Of a stretch of DNA of 64,000 nt, positions 48,332 to 62,206 are shown one piece after another. The stretch comes from Bagarius yarrelli. Lineage: Eukaryota; Chordata; Actinopteri; Siluriformes; Sisoridae. A model generated the notes under the pieces. It ran no database searches. It had not been told where the DNA came from and was given only the letters and a program-made list of their open reading frames with translations. The stretch is taken from NCBI GenBank assembly GCA_005784505.1, contig VCAZ01000111.1:602537-666536 (forward strand). The letters are read 5' to 3'. The translations under genes and the position numbers were made by a program. Positions within the stretch are counted from its first letter, which is position 1. Every line of letters begins with the position of its first letter.

Positions 48332-51069
48332 CTGTGTAGAGAGAAGAAAGTGTCTTTGAAGCTTACATATCAAAGCGCATATCTGCATTTCAGTCATTCC
48401 TGTACACACCAGTGTTTCTTGAACAGATTTCATCTCGAAGAGAAACGTAAATCTGGCTTGAGATGCGGTAAGTCAGTAAAGTGACGAACACGATACATTA
48501 ACTGAGGAGCTGCGCCATTGGGTGGCAAATAAAACTAAGAAACTATCTGAGATTAATGGTAAAAAAAAAGTGAGATGCTTTCTGCGGACACGTAATATTT
48601 GAAATGTTGCATGCTACTGTATAAAGGAAAATGGTCCATAGAAAGACAGAGATATGATTCCTATCAACACAATGAAAACAAAGAACATCAAGACTGTCAT
48701 TAGTCTGCAGGCTCTTCAAAGACCTCTGTTTAGAAGGGTACTTGCTCAATTTCTTCAAGAGGCTAGTGGGGAGGGATGGAGAGTGAAAAGTGCAATTGGA
48801 AAAAATCAGGCCTTTCTGCTCAGGTTACATCCCCCTCCCACCAGCTCATGCATTCAACACATGACTGGCATTTTCAGAGCTGTTAGCTCTTTGAACCTGT
48901 CAGCAGGCCGGTTTGATCTGAGGGTGTACGCGGTCTCATACTCCTGCAGGAGAGACTCCAACCTGGGCAGAGAAAAGACTTGGACCATTAAGAGTACAGC
49001 TTCATTATTGCTCTCCAAAAATGTTTTTTCCCCTTTTGCTGCGCCTCGTCAGCACATAGCTCTTTTGTTCAGGTTTTTATACTCGCCGGAACAATTATGC
49101 AGACATTTTTGTTGGATCGATAACAATGGATTCCAGGCTTGGCCGCAGACCTGCTCGTAGTATATGTGTATAATATCGTTTAGAAAACTTCGCCTTAAGG
49201 CCAAAACAGCAGTTTGAGGCCTTGGGTCCAAACGCGTGCCAGTTTCCAAAGTTGCAAAAACATACATTCTTGCAAAAAGCTCATAACCGCTGGTTTGTTT
49301 TAGCGGTGAAGTCTGATCTCTGAACAAAATTTAAATTTAATTAAGGGAAAGTTAAAAAAGAGATTCAGGTTTCTAAGCAAACTTCTGTTTCCTTTTAATT
49401 AAGTACAATTGACACGGTGGTGAGCTACACTTCACACCTCCACCAGTCTGCACTTACTTGGGTAACTGAGCTGTTTGGATAAACCCTTCTGTGTGTTTAC
49501 CTTTTACATCAGCTACACAAAACAGCATTTTTTTTCTTTATTCTGTAGGAAACCTAAATCCAGTCCAGAGTTCTGTTTTTCTCCTAGATGAAGTCTGGCA
49601 GGTGTTTTAATGCTCAGGGGCCCCCAGAGTGGGGCGTTAAAAAGCTAGCTGCTAGTTCGCTAGATTGTAAACTATATCAGTGTCTCTCTTGAACAATCAG
49701 ATTTTCTGATTGGCTGTCTGTAGTAACATAAAAAAATGCTCTAAAACACCGTCCACCTTTTTGCATTTACATATAATCACAGCTCTAACAGAATTCTGTC
49801 TTTGGATATGTCCTGATCAGGTCAGAAATGATGAATGAGTGTTCCGAAGCCCATGTCATTTTTAGCAGAGGCCTCATATGGAGCGACAGTATTGTAGACT
49901 TGTGTTAGCTGTTAGTTTGGCTTTGATTTCCTGAATTACAGCATGCAGCTTATGGAAACCATTACTGATTTTGGTGCTACACAGCTTCATATTAACAGCC
50001 AGCTCCAAATGGTGAAAATTTATGAGCCGTGGTCAAAGTGGAGACATTGCTACATTACAGACTACAGTCATACTCCAAAATGAATAACAACTGACAAGTT
50101 GACAGATTAACTGCCTGTCACACTTATTTATGTTCAAACCAGACGAGTGGATCTTTAAAGTACTTTTTTTTTTTAATTTAAAGCTAGTGAATCGACTTGT
50201 TATAGCAGAAAAAGCTCACTATCATGAACCCAAATATCATTCAATACTCTTCTGAAGTCACAAGAACTTAATTAAGTAAATTCTAACAAGATCACAACGT
50301 TTTTACTGTTAAACTTAAAAAATCTGCTAAATGGACACTTCATGCAGAGCAAAAAAAAAAAAGACCTAATCTAATTATGTGCTTGACTGATAATTTCAAA
50401 ACCACTGTTTAATTTTTTCTTTACCATTTTTTGACTTAAACTACCCAAGCGTGGGTCTACCAGCACTTACAGATAAAAACGTAGATGTATATCGTAGCAC
50501 CTGGAGAGATTCGAAGGAGTTACAAAGGACTATTGAAATTATTCTTCAGGTTTCTACAAAGGCTCCGACTATGATTTCTTCCATAACGTCATCTTCTTAT
50601 TGACTCAGCGGCAGCATGATTAGCTTTCTCACTTTGGCACAATCCCTGACAGTCCGTCTCCATCTCTACTACACCGAGGAGCACGAGACGGCTTTACAGA
50701 GGCCTTACTTCGGCAAACAAGGACTGACCCTTGCATTAAGCATTTCCTTTTCTATTTTAAGGATTACCGGCATCGAGGGAGAAGATAATGACTGTAGTCC
50801 ATGCAGTTTTCTGCCTCAGGCTTTTAAGGAACCAAAATTGCATCTGGGGAAATAGTGAAAGTCAGAAAGAGATTTGGGATTTGTCTCCCAAAGGTATTAT
50901 AGCACACTGTCAGCGTGGGACGCTACAGAAAGAAAAACAACTGAGGAAGTTTTTTTAGGTTAAAACCTCAGTTCTTACTATTTACTTTAATAGAAATGTT
51001 ATGGTTCATATAAGCTATTCTTAATGTAACAGGGAACCAAAACCATCTGACTGACGGAAATCCATCTTG

Positions 51070-51260
51070 AAACGTAGTAAGCGCAGTGGTTAAGGTGTTG
51101 GACTACTAATTGGAAAATCAAGGTTCGATTCCCGGTACAACTAAGTTGCCACTGCTGGGCCCCCCTGAGCACTGGCCCCCCAGTTGCTCAGATGTATAAG
51201 GAGATAAATGTAAGTCGCTCTGGATAAGAGCATCTCCCAAACGCCAGAAATGTAAATGTA
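51070..51260 (+). repeat. Family B SINE, fgfrl1 intron
   Basis: Head AAGCGCAGTGGTTAAGGTGT, B box AGGTTCGATTCCC, body GCCACTGCTGGGCC and 3' end GTCGCTCTGGATAAGAGC. Confidence 0.85.
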
Positions 51261-52381
51261 TGATTTCTAGTTAGCTGTGGACTGAGGCAACACAGGCTCT
51301 ACTCAGTACACTTGAGGCTTCCTAACACATAGTCTTGTAATTACGTCAAAAGGACGTATGTACAGCTTCGCTCGATGTCTCATACTGGTGGAGGTTTTTT
51401 TTTTGCAGGCTATCACTGGGAATTATAGCCACCTGTGAGGGAATAATGAGAAGCCTGCATTAGGCTTTATGTTGTGTTTGGACACCAGCTGGCCTTGTAT
51501 GACAACACTAGTGTGTTTGTTTGAGATTCATCTATTATGTTCAGAGAAACATGATGGAAAAAAAGGCTATAAATCTGACAGAAATTTCCAGCACTGGATC
51601 TACAGATTGTGTTGTGCCACTATGAACCTTTGGCCTGTCAATCACAGCAACCTCCGATCACAAAAAAGTGCTAAAATCACTCAAATTAAGTTTAAATGTC
51701 AGCAGTGTTTTTTATTATTAGTTATTTCATCTAACTAAACAATACTAAACGGTCCAATCAACAGCCACTCAGACAATATTGTGCTTTTTAAACTCCAAAT
51801 GTAGGGGCTGCATGCTGATGTTCTCACAGCAGCGTTTAAGAAAGCAACATGTTATCATTAGAGGGCTACGCTGTCGGAGGCCCTGGCGAAAATCCACCAC
51901 AGGATCAAACGTTAGCGAGGCACGTAACAGAGACAGCCTTTCATGTTTATACCGCTTTTTCCTTGATTCTTTTAACCCCAGGACATCCAGCTATCTTTCT
52001 CCTACCTTAAATATTTTTTTATATATATCTATTATTACAGAATACAGGTTTGAACAGAGAAGTCAACGAGCATGTGGAAATGGGGCCGTAAATGTCGCCC
52101 TTGATATATTTGAGAGGTTTACACTCCATGAGTTAAGTATCATGTTCTGCACATATCCGCAGTAAAAGTTCTCGATTGGCTCACTCTCTGCAAAGCTCAG
52201 CACAGAGCGAGCGGCTCGGAAAGCACATTTTCTTCATGCCTTTGTTTGGCGGCTGCTTTATATCGTGTCGGCACTTTTTTTTTTACGCAGCGGAATATTA
52301 AAGCGAGAAGATTTCTAAACATGGGCATATATGAGATGCGGAAAAGACGAGAATATAAGTTCAAACTTCACAATCACTGGA

Positions 52382-52557
52382 AAGTGGTGGCTGATGGTTA
52401 AGGTGTTGGACTACAAAAACCGAAGATTGTGGGTTCGATTCCCAGCTCCACCAAGCCACAACTGTTGGGCCCCTAAGCAAGGCCCACAACCTCCAATTGC
52501 TTAGTTGTATAAAAGTGAGTCGCTCTTGATAAGGGCGTCTGCCGAATGCTGTAAATG
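52382..52557 (+). repeat. Family B SINE, fgfrl1 intron
   Basis: Head GTGGCTGATGGTTAAGGTG, B box GGGTTCGATTCCC, body GGGCCCCTAAGCAAGGCCC and 3' end GATAAGGGCGTCTGCC. Confidence 0.85.
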
Positions 52558-53844
52558 TTCACAACCCGGGAGGGTTTCGAAGGATTGTTGTGTGCAGCTT
52601 CAGTTTATTCTTGCAGCTTCAGTTTATTCTTGCAGCTTCAGTATTAAAGATGATAATGATGTTTCTTTATATGGACAATTGAAGAGATTCTAATCAATTA
52701 CACAACTAATTAGAAATACCTTAATTTCAACTAGCAGTCGAAGCAAGAAAAAAGTACTGGACTAATCGAGTTCAATATTAGGTGCATCACAAACCCATTT
52801 GGCATGAGGCAGGAGGTGATTGGTGGCATTTCTGGGTGTTGGATGCTGCCCACTGGCTTTCACTGATCCCCTCCCCTTTTTACCCACTCTCTCCAGCTGC
52901 CTGCTTGTAACTCTAGCGAACATCAAGGACGGGACAGAGCTTTACCGAATTAAGATATCTCCGATATTGATTGCGCCAAGCGTCCTTTGAAACGGACACC
53001 TCGGCCTCTGCACGCTGAACCCACGCTCGTTCTGACCAAACTGTTCAGGAACAAAACGATGCCTTTAAAGGTGTAACCCTGCAGGGGTCAGTTAAAATTC
53101 ATTTAGTGAAACTCTAACTTAATTAAATGCTAAATTATAGCCAGGGAAGAAAGAAACTTGTAAAAAAAATTACAAGTAATTTGTAAATTACTTTTTTCCC
53201 CCTATGTTATGCTACACTTTGACAAATTAAACTAATTTGCAATATTTTTATAGTCACTGTTTAAAGAACCTTCACTAAAACTCCTAATTTCAGATCATTT
53301 AGTCTCATTTCACTTCTTGGCAAACGCAAGATTGTGATTCATGGGTTACAGCCTCAAACCTGTTGTAGAAATCTGCAAGGAGTTTAAGCTACTCCAAGAT
53401 TTTAATCAACACTACAAACAAAATGCAAAAAAAAAATAAATAATAATCTGATTTTGCGTATGGAGGTCATGCCAATGAAAACAGCTTTGCAGAGGAACTG
53501 TGCGAGTGTATGGCTCCGGGGCTGAGTATGAGGAAAAAAAGGCTAAAGCTGCTAATAACCGATACGTTCCATCATCACATATTTTCATCAGTGCCGCACG
53601 GAGGGCATCTCGTTCACGTTTGAAGATGACAGGAGGAGTTGAGAGAAGGAGAGTTGGTGCCAATTCACAGTAAGCCACTTTCTGACAATCAGCAACACAT
53701 GTCCTATGACTTACTCACACTTCTGATGCGCATTCTCATGTGCCCCATTCTTCTGTTTTACCAAACGTCTATCAAAAGTTTAACAGTACATCAAAGGGAC
53801 AAAAAGGAAAATGGCTGCTACCCTGGTTCCACCACAGCCGTATA

Positions 53845-54032
53845 CTTTTTTAAAGATAATTTTTGGGTATTTTGCCTTTATTTATAGGACAGACAGAGAT
53901 GAAATGGGGGGGACAGAGAGACTGAGGAGGTTGGGCTGAAAAGGACCTGAGCCAGGATCGAACCCGGGTCGCCAAAGCACAGCTACGCATATGGGTCCCC
54001 GGTGCCTTAACCCACTACACCGCAGTTCTGGC
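53845..54032 (-). repeat. SINE-like repeat of another family (family D)
   Basis: On the minus strand it starts with a tRNA-like head (GTGTAGTGGGTTAAGGCACC) and B-box-like GGGTTCGATCC. The body ends in TTTGCCTTTATTTATAGGAC on plus. A diverged fragment with the same GCCTTTATTGATCAGACAG phrase lies at about 37935-37980. Confidence 0.6.
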
Positions 54033-54557
54033 CAATTCTTCTTGATTAAACAATTCTCCCAAGGTTTATTTTAGCAGTGTTCGAGTTGAAAACTTGTATA
54101 ATTGATCATATTAAAATGTGTAATTAAGATTAGCAAAAAAAAAAAGGATTCAGAACTTTTGAACCCCAGACTTATATCGAGAAACAAAACCGAACAGCAC
54201 CAGGGTTTCAGTCAACGCTGGGATAACGTGCAGGCTAATGAAGATGGATGCGAGTCACTTAACTCACTGTTTTGTTTATTACCAGAAAACCTACAATTGA
54301 TGCCATAATCAAGAAGCAGCAATAAACACTTAAGATTTACATGATATATTTTATGCGGGTCAATTCAGGACAGAACAGGAAGCTTAACTAAAAAAACAAG
54401 TAAAACACCTTTCAAGTAAAAGACTTTGCTCTGCCAAAAAAGAACAAGAGGGTAAAAAAGATGCTAAAAGCTATAATAGTTGTACAACTAACCAAATTAC
54501 CAGATTCGACAGAGGACAAAAAAAAAGAGTAACAAGAAGCAAAACAAAATCAAATGT

Positions 54558-54752
54558 GGGGAAGTGGTAGCACAAGACATTGGACTGCTAATTGGAAGAT
54601 GGTGGTTTGATTTCCAGCACAACTATGATCCCACCTCTGGGCCCTTAATCAAGGCCTTTACCTTATAATTAATTAGTTGTAAAAATAAAAGAGAGATAAA
54701 TGTAAGTCGCTCTGGATAGGGGCATCTACCAAATAGTGTAAATCTAAATGCA
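54558..54752 (+). repeat. Family B SINE, fgfrl1 intron
   Basis: Head AAGTGGTAGCACAAGACATT, body TCTGGGCCCTTAATCAAGG and 3' end GTCGCTCTGGATAGGGGC. Antisense to fgfrl1. Confidence 0.85.
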
Positions 54753-54754
54753 AA

Positions 54755-55050
54755 TTAGGGCGGTGTAAAAATATTGATACAGCTAACTATGGCAATATTT
54801 TTTTTTTATTTGCGTAATAGTGCATCGATATTTTAACCTTTAGTGTGACTATGTTAAATGATTTGCGTTTATCTTATATTTAAATATAATCCTCAACTTT
54901 GTCCTTGTTGTATTTTCAGTTATTGGTTTTACATGTTAGAAATGTAATTTTAAATCAATAGTATCAAGTATCAATATGTAAAGTATTGCAATGTAGCGTG
55001 ATTATTGTATCAGGACCCCTGTATAGTAATATGTATCAAATCGTGAGGCC
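54755..55050. mobile_element. Probable non-autonomous hAT-like element
   Basis: It begins TAGGGCGGTGTAAAAATATT, directly after the SINE tail and flank, and holds repeated ATCGATATT and AGTATCAA words. The right end is not clear and no inverted terminus could be matched. Confidence 0.35.
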
Positions 55051-55119
55051 TTTGCCCATGACCCTAAATCAAACAGTAACATTTTCCGTGCGCTGATGGG
55101 GATTTATGATAGTCGGGTT

Positions 55120-55345
55120 ACTGTCTGTACACTGTTGTCACCATGATGGTGTAGGTTTCTGTCCAAAAAACACACCATTAGGTGGATTAACAACTGTAAG
55201 TGCCAATGAGTGTGCGAGTGTGTGTATGAGGGTGTTGAACTGCAAACCCATCCTAGGTGTATTCCCACCTCATGTCCCAGAATAGGTTCCGGATCCAGCA
55301 CAACGCTGACCAGGATAGACCGGTTATACAGAATGGATGGATGAT
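55120..55345 (+). repeat. Family A-related SINE body, degraded
   Basis: It contains GAGTGTGCGAGTGTGTG, CCATCCTAGGTGTATTCCC and AGGTTCCGGATCC, and ends in ATGGATGGATGATG. The tRNA-like head is lost. Confidence 0.6.
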
Positions 55346-58300
55346 GTATATTTAACATTTACATCTGAAAAGCTTGGAAAAAGTCTTAACGGCATTACAG
55401 TTTTCTTTCTGCGACTTAAATCAAAGGCACGAAACACCAATAAAAACATCACTTCTGTGTTATACGGTTTATAAAAACAGTTCTCGATTATTCTACATAA
55501 TGATGAAAGTGACATGGCCGTTTCAGAGGTTTCTAAAGGAACAAACACAGCAACAAATTAGCTCCTGAAAAATAAAAAAAAAAGGAGTGCACTCGAAAAA
55601 CATAGAAGGTCATGCTCAACAAAGCGCCGGAAGACTTCAAAGGCAACCCTGCGAGCAGGCAGTGTCTTCTTCTCAAACACATCTGAACTAATTGGTGCAT
55701 CTATTCTCTCTGTCCACACTTCACTTGTTTCCTTTGATACAGGTCGGACCACTGGGCAGTGAGGGCTTGATAATCGGCGGCCGGGCAAAGGAAGAATAGC
55801 AAAGGAGCGAAACAAAGACCACCTCTAATGAGAGAGGATTCCTCTGCTGTACCAGTCACCCAGCGCCACTGAGGAAAAAAGCCATTATATGTCTTTAAAA
55901 GGGTGGAAACTCGGGGTAGGTGTGTAGATGCGGGACTCAAAAGGATATAGGCACCACCCTCTGTGTAGGCCCCCTCGTATCTCCTCAGGGAACAATGGAG
56001 GAACAAGCTTAATCCTTGCCAGCTTATAATGAGCTATAAGCTTTCCTTTCAGAGCAAAAATGCTCTCCCTTCTTTGGCCGCTAATCAGGGACAAAATGCC
56101 CCAATGCTTTTCACCATTGTAAATTCTTGTTGCTTTGCAGGTTCCTTTTTCTCTTGTTTTGCGTTTTCAAGTGTCCAAGGTTGAAGAGGAAAAAAGCTTG
56201 AGGTCCATGAGAATGGTCTGGCGTCTGAACGCATGGAAGCTTTATGTTCAAGTGGGCCTTTTGAGGCTACACGGAGATACACAAGTTCTGTCTTTGGAAC
56301 AAAGAACAATAGGAAGAAAGTACGGAGTGTTTCTTTTTTTTATGGAACCCCCATCTCAGAAAAAAACTAAAAGCAAGTCCAATTTTTTTCTGTGAAAAGC
56401 ATAAAACTGATGTTCAGGACTTCAAATTGTCCTTCGGACCACAAACACAATTCAAATACACATGTTTAGGAATTCATTGTACACATTGCAGCACCGACAT
56501 ACCTGAAGTAAGCCACATGGACCACATAGGAGGGACAAAAAAAGTGCTGTGAACTAATTTTTAAGCATGTCATACTTTGATTCGTCTAAATGTAAAATTG
56601 CACTTCTAGATCTTTTATAGATGACTTCCGAATTCATTGTGAAGATGCAAATAGGTGTTAAATTAACAAAGCAATTCAAGTAGTGGGGGAGGTTTTCAGA
56701 AAGCAACCAACATGCCTTTTAGTGTGACATGGTAAATAATGGTAGAGCATAAGAAATACTTGAAAAATCACTGCTTTTTAGTCTCCACCAGATGACAAAC
56801 CTCTCGCACCTCATGATCCTTTCTACTGTCCATGATTCATCATTAGTCAGACCCCTTCACAATTGCGTTACCTCAATAGAAACCTGGTGGCATTCAAAAT
56901 CAACTCTCTCTTTTGTACGTGAATCATATCTGACACACCTATCCGAGTTTCACAAATTCCTGGCCTGCAGGTTAGTCTTCACCTCCTGTCTTCTCCATCT
57001 TTTGCTCTATGATGAAGCCAAGCAGAACTACAATATGGGTTGTGTTGAGACTCTTCCTCCCCCTATTAGAGCCCTTATAAACAAGCAGGCGTGAAATGTA
57101 ATCCCGAGCCTTATACATTTGGCTGGTCCTAGCCGCTTGAGTGCTTTGTTTGCCTTTTCCCCCTTTTTCCGGATATTTGAGTGCTTCCCTTTGCCAGTGC
57201 CTTTGAAACTCAAGCTTGTCCCCACCTGTAGAGGGACGAAACACCATGTTTACATTATTGTGTGCTTAAAATGGCATCTTCATTTCCTCTGCCTTGTTTC
57301 CGGATGAGTAGGTCAGTAACAATACAGTGAGGGAGGATCTGTTTGTCTTGTGGTAATGGTGCTTTGATGAAAAAAAAAAAAAGCCTGGATCCTACCCAAG
57401 TTTATCCTGACTCATAAATGAAATGTTGATTCACCGGTGATGAATATACGGCTCAGAATTCATGAAGTGTTTGGATGAAGACGTACGGTGCACAAGGACA
57501 TGTTAATTCAGTTTTCTGAGGTTCGTCTGTTACAGATTTTGGAGGAGTGAAAGGTTACGCAAGTTTATTTATGATAAAGTGCGTCTGGCGAGTCGGTATC
57601 AAAGGCGAGGAACTGAATATTACATTGTAATACTATAACTCAGTAGTAAAGTTTAAAATCGTTAATAAGGAGTCAGACCTTCTTCATATTTGAAGGTCAG
57701 CCAGTTCTTCCATCTATTGCTGTTTTCATAAGCTACTATTTCTCGCTCTTATCCGGCAAAGGGAACAACGCCATTTCGGCAGAAAAACCTGGGAAATATT
57801 TTATGTTCTTGAACGAACAGAAATGGTTGTTTCATGCTTCCTCTTCCTCTTGCTTCATCAAGCATATCTCTGACAGACCCTGACGTCTGGAAGGTTTTGG
57901 ACACATGACCATTGAAGCTGAGCAAAGTACAAACAAAGACAAATCTAGTGAGAAGCCTGCCATAACAGGCTGGTTAGCACATGAAAGGAGGTTAGAAGGA
58001 CAGCTTTGTATTCATTTTTACACCCGTTTCCTCTGATTTTTTCCAATTCCATGACTTTACTTATCCTTAACTGAAGAACAACAGAGTTAGCTTTCTCTTT
58101 TTAAACTAGAACCTTGTTTTTCGCCTTGCACTTAACACACAAAATGACAAAACAACGCAATATAAAGGCAAAGCTCCACTTTTATAGCGATTAAGCCAAG
58201 CCTAAAATGTAACTCGATGCTCGATATCTCGTTGCTGTCTTCTGCACATTGAATCCGTCTGATCTGCTTTGAAATTCCTTTAATATCTAATCTGAACTTT

Positions 58301-61300
58301 CTAGGGGAGCTTGCGAGGGTCGCGAGATTGGGACACCATGCGAACTGTTTTCTAAGGTTCTTCCCCCAGGACAGCTGTGGAATCTGACACTTGTGTCAAG
58401 GAGTGCGTGGAGAAAAGAGATTAGGAAGAGCGCAGGCAGACTTTCTCATTCTCGTCACGTTCTTCGGCCCAACAGTGCAGAAGGACAACTTTCTTTTAAG
58501 TTCTCCTCAAAAGATTCCCGTGATGAATGCAGTGAAACACGAGCTTTCGGCATGATTCAACGCTGGTGTATGTTCTCACAAAACTGCCTCCAAGGATATC
58601 ATGGTTAATTTTTTTATCTTTTCAGCAGCCTAGCATATTTCGCTTTAAGAGTCGAAAGAGAAAGAGAGTGTCAGTTCTGAAATGTCAGGTCTGTTTTTAC
58701 AGTTCGTGTAAAACTCTTATTGTGTTTCGGAAGACTTAAAACTATTTCATTCCATGAAAATTATTTCCTAAGTCCGCTAATTTAGTGCGCCAACCAGAAA
58801 AATAGATGAGGAAATCCACTAAATATAGAAGTATTCATAAAGCCTTTAGTCACAAAGCCGATAAGATCAAAATGCAGAACATCTGACCGTACAATATCTT
58901 ATCATGCCATTTCAACTTAATGATAAACAAAAACCTTTTCAGCCAATAAGTAGACAAAATGCGTACTAAAGCCTTCAATTTCCCAGCCAAGAAATCTATG
59001 CTAAAGGTGCATAGAGCTTAGAAACTGGTGAACGTCTTCTGCCAACTGATCACCTAAGGGCATCTCAAAGTATTTAGGGAAATCCTGCATTCAGATCACT
59101 AGATATCTCAAGCCTTAGTTTTCCTGGATTAAGATCACTACCAGATGTTGGCTGAGCAGCAGCTTCTAAGGCCCCAGAAAGTTCCACAAATCACTCTAAA
59201 TCATCAGGGACTTTGCCGTAACTTCCTACATGTCTTAATTTTGCAGTTACTTTAAGTCACGTCTGCTCGGCGTATATAAACAAAGAAAAAAAAACCCCAT
59301 TTGTCTTGCTTCCATTGTTCTGTTTTAGTAGCCAGTTTATATTGGCAAGAGCCAACAAAAGCAGCATGAACCATTACTGTAAAAGTCTTTTCTCAGATCA
59401 TATCATATTCTGACCCTCTCCGCTGGCCCCTCTCAAGGCTACCTATTCCCGTATTAGTTTATCCAGTGATGCAGTTTCCTGTTCTGGCATTATAACTTTA
59501 ACCTTATCACCAGTTAGCCCGAACAACCAGACTATAAAAATATATAAATGGCCGACACGGGGCGCAGTAAACAAACAGGGTGTGGGGAAAAATAAATCTG
59601 TCATCAAATGTGGATAACATGAACGAGTGTGTGTGGGGGAAGAGAATGGAAAAAGAAACAGATCAGGGTTGGAGGACAAGAAGCGGTGTAGGGTTCGGAC
59701 CTATAACAGGAACGAGTGGTTCCCAGAGCCGGCACCGCCACTGACGGGTGGATGCTAATGTCTTTCCCATCTGGTTTAAAGAAGGCCAAAGCTACTAATG
59801 AGTCCTATCAACACTGGTCTCCAGTCCTCCTTAGGACATCTGATCACTAAGCCATGAAACACAGGGTGGACGACGCAAACAGTCCCATAACTTTGAAAAC
59901 ACTGTGTTTTGTTTAAGTTTGCTCTAAGGCTCCGTCCACACATATACAGATATTTTAAAACTATATAGTCCAAATTAACATTTCTTTTCATTATATATGT
60001 ACTATTTTAAAAAGAATTTTATGTATAGGTCAAAAAAATTTCTAAAAGTTGTGGAATTTGTGGGCTAACCTAAATGATACTTTGGTGCTAGCGTCAATGT
60101 GAAAAATGAGTTGGAGTAGGTTCCAACATGCAGGTTGAGTGTGAATTGAGATATTCACTCAGATAATGAGTAGACAAAGGCGTAGTCGATAAACGGGCAA
60201 GAGTCGGTACACAATTAATACCAAAAAAAAAAGCAAAACAAATTGCAAACACGAAATCAGAAACAAAACGTAGCATCGATCGTAACCGGAAAGACATAAA
60301 CATGAAACAAAATGCTCGTATGTATGTAGACAGGCTAACAATACTTCGCACAGTGGCTACGGTAGCGCTAACTTATTCACAACTTTCTTTTTTTTTTATT
60401 TTAGTAGTATTTTTTAGTACGAGAATATGCAAGCTTACTGATGAGATGTTAAGAACAGCCTGTCCACATAAATCCTGTGTCTAATCTCTGTCTTTTTCTT
60501 AAAAATTGTTTAAGTTATAAATTATAATATGTTCCTATTTGGCTGGGATTCCTCACGAGAGAAGTTTTTAATATTTTTTTTAATAAGGTCCAAGGAATTC
60601 TTATTTCCCTCCATATTTAAAATCTTAGATAAAGATTATCCGGAGCTTGATTTTGTGGTGGTTCTAGAAGTTGCACTTTAGCTGGTGGTTCGGAAAGTGG
60701 TGAGGAAGAGGTAAAACGCTAAAACAAACCAACTTCCCTAATAAAACAAATGAAAAAAACCCACAGAATGTTGGTGAAAGAACAGGAATACAGGATCGCT
60801 TCAATATTCTTCCTGTTATGAATGCTACGAGTGTCTCTGATTAACACTGGGCCTGAATTCAGCGCGGATGCAAACAGAGGAGCTTTTGTGTGGTGAATAA
60901 TAATAGAAAAGGGGGGAAAAAAAATGAAATATTTATGCGAATGAAACGTAATTTAAAAGCCGGGAGAGACGGGCGAGTCGTAATTTGAAAAAGGTGTCGA
61001 TGCTGTTTTTGTGAGTGAGAACGTGGAAATATCAAAGAAGAAACGCTCGAGGTTCAGGTGCGGTCTGAACTAATTACTCAGACCACCCACAGACCCACAG
61101 AAAGGCGTGGATCGACTTCCACTGCCACGTTCATGGTTTATTACCCGATTATGGTTCAATAGTTTGAAAATGTGGCAGCACTTTACTTTAAATGCCTTAC
61201 GTGTAATCAAACGTACACCCTTCCGTGACTGCCAAAGCGGATGTGTCATTGTAGAACAATATTATTATACGTTTGTAAGAATGTTTGCGGAGCCTGTGGA

Positions 61301-61847
61301 ATTAGCTGGATTGCTGCAAGCGGCTTCTGAAATGTTACTCAAATCCTTAAAATAAATCCTTATAATAAAAATCCAGATTAATTCAAGAGCTGATTAAAAT
61401 AACTTACTATAACATACAATTATTATAATATGACACCTAATATAATGATACTATATGCTACCTGGCGGTGGGGTTGCTGATCATATGCATGTGTGTTGTG
61501 AGCATAAAATAACATTACTATAAAAAAAAGCCAGTTCTATTCAATCATTCATTTATTTATTCATTCGTTCATCTTCTATACCCGTTTTCAAAATCAAGAG
61601 TTTCAGTTTATATTAAAAATACAGCAAAAATATTTATAATCTCAAAATATATATCATCTTTGACTGTGGCTGCTGATTTTCCTGGACTGTTCAGCCACAG
61701 AGTGCACAAAAACTCTTTATTGATGAGAGAGGCTCAGGGGAGAATAGCCAGACTGATCTAAACTGACAGGAAATCCCTAGTGTCTCAAACTGTCACGCTT
61801 TATAACCATCACGTGCAGCACTGCACCTCTAAATGCAAAGTTTAAGG

Positions 61848-61960
61848 TAGGGCTGCGCCGATCCGATACTCAATATCGGTATTAGTCTGATATTGGCCAA
61901 AATAATTGGACTGGATATCGTAGGAGTTAAGAAAGTATAAATCCGATACCATAACTTCTA
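61848..61960. mobile_element. Fragment of a hAT-like element
   Basis: It begins TAGGGCTGCGCCGATCCGAT, then repeats CGATA-type words (CAATATCGGTATTAG). No right terminus found. Confidence 0.4.
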
Positions 61961-62187
61961 GTTCGACATTGACGTGGTACCACAGCTGAAGATTCTAATG
62001 TTTGATGGGAACCCTAACCGAAACTCTTGACCTGGATTTACAGGGATTTATGCACTGAGAACTGCCACATCAATGTCAGAATGAAAAATTGCATCAATGA
62101 CCAGGTTTGCAAATGTTTATAACAAAATGGCCAGTGACTTTACAGTGCATCAATTAGCTTTTACTAATTTTTCAAATGTTTTAATAT

Positions 62188-62206
62188 ACACACACACACA
62201 CACACA
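62188..62206 (+). repeat. (CA)n microsatellite
   Basis: About nine CA units. Confidence 0.85.

Noticed and set aside
48654..49160. 168-codon plus-strand frame
   Set aside because: No recognisable protein character; lies in the fgfrl1 intron and overlaps a weak exon-like segment on the other strand.
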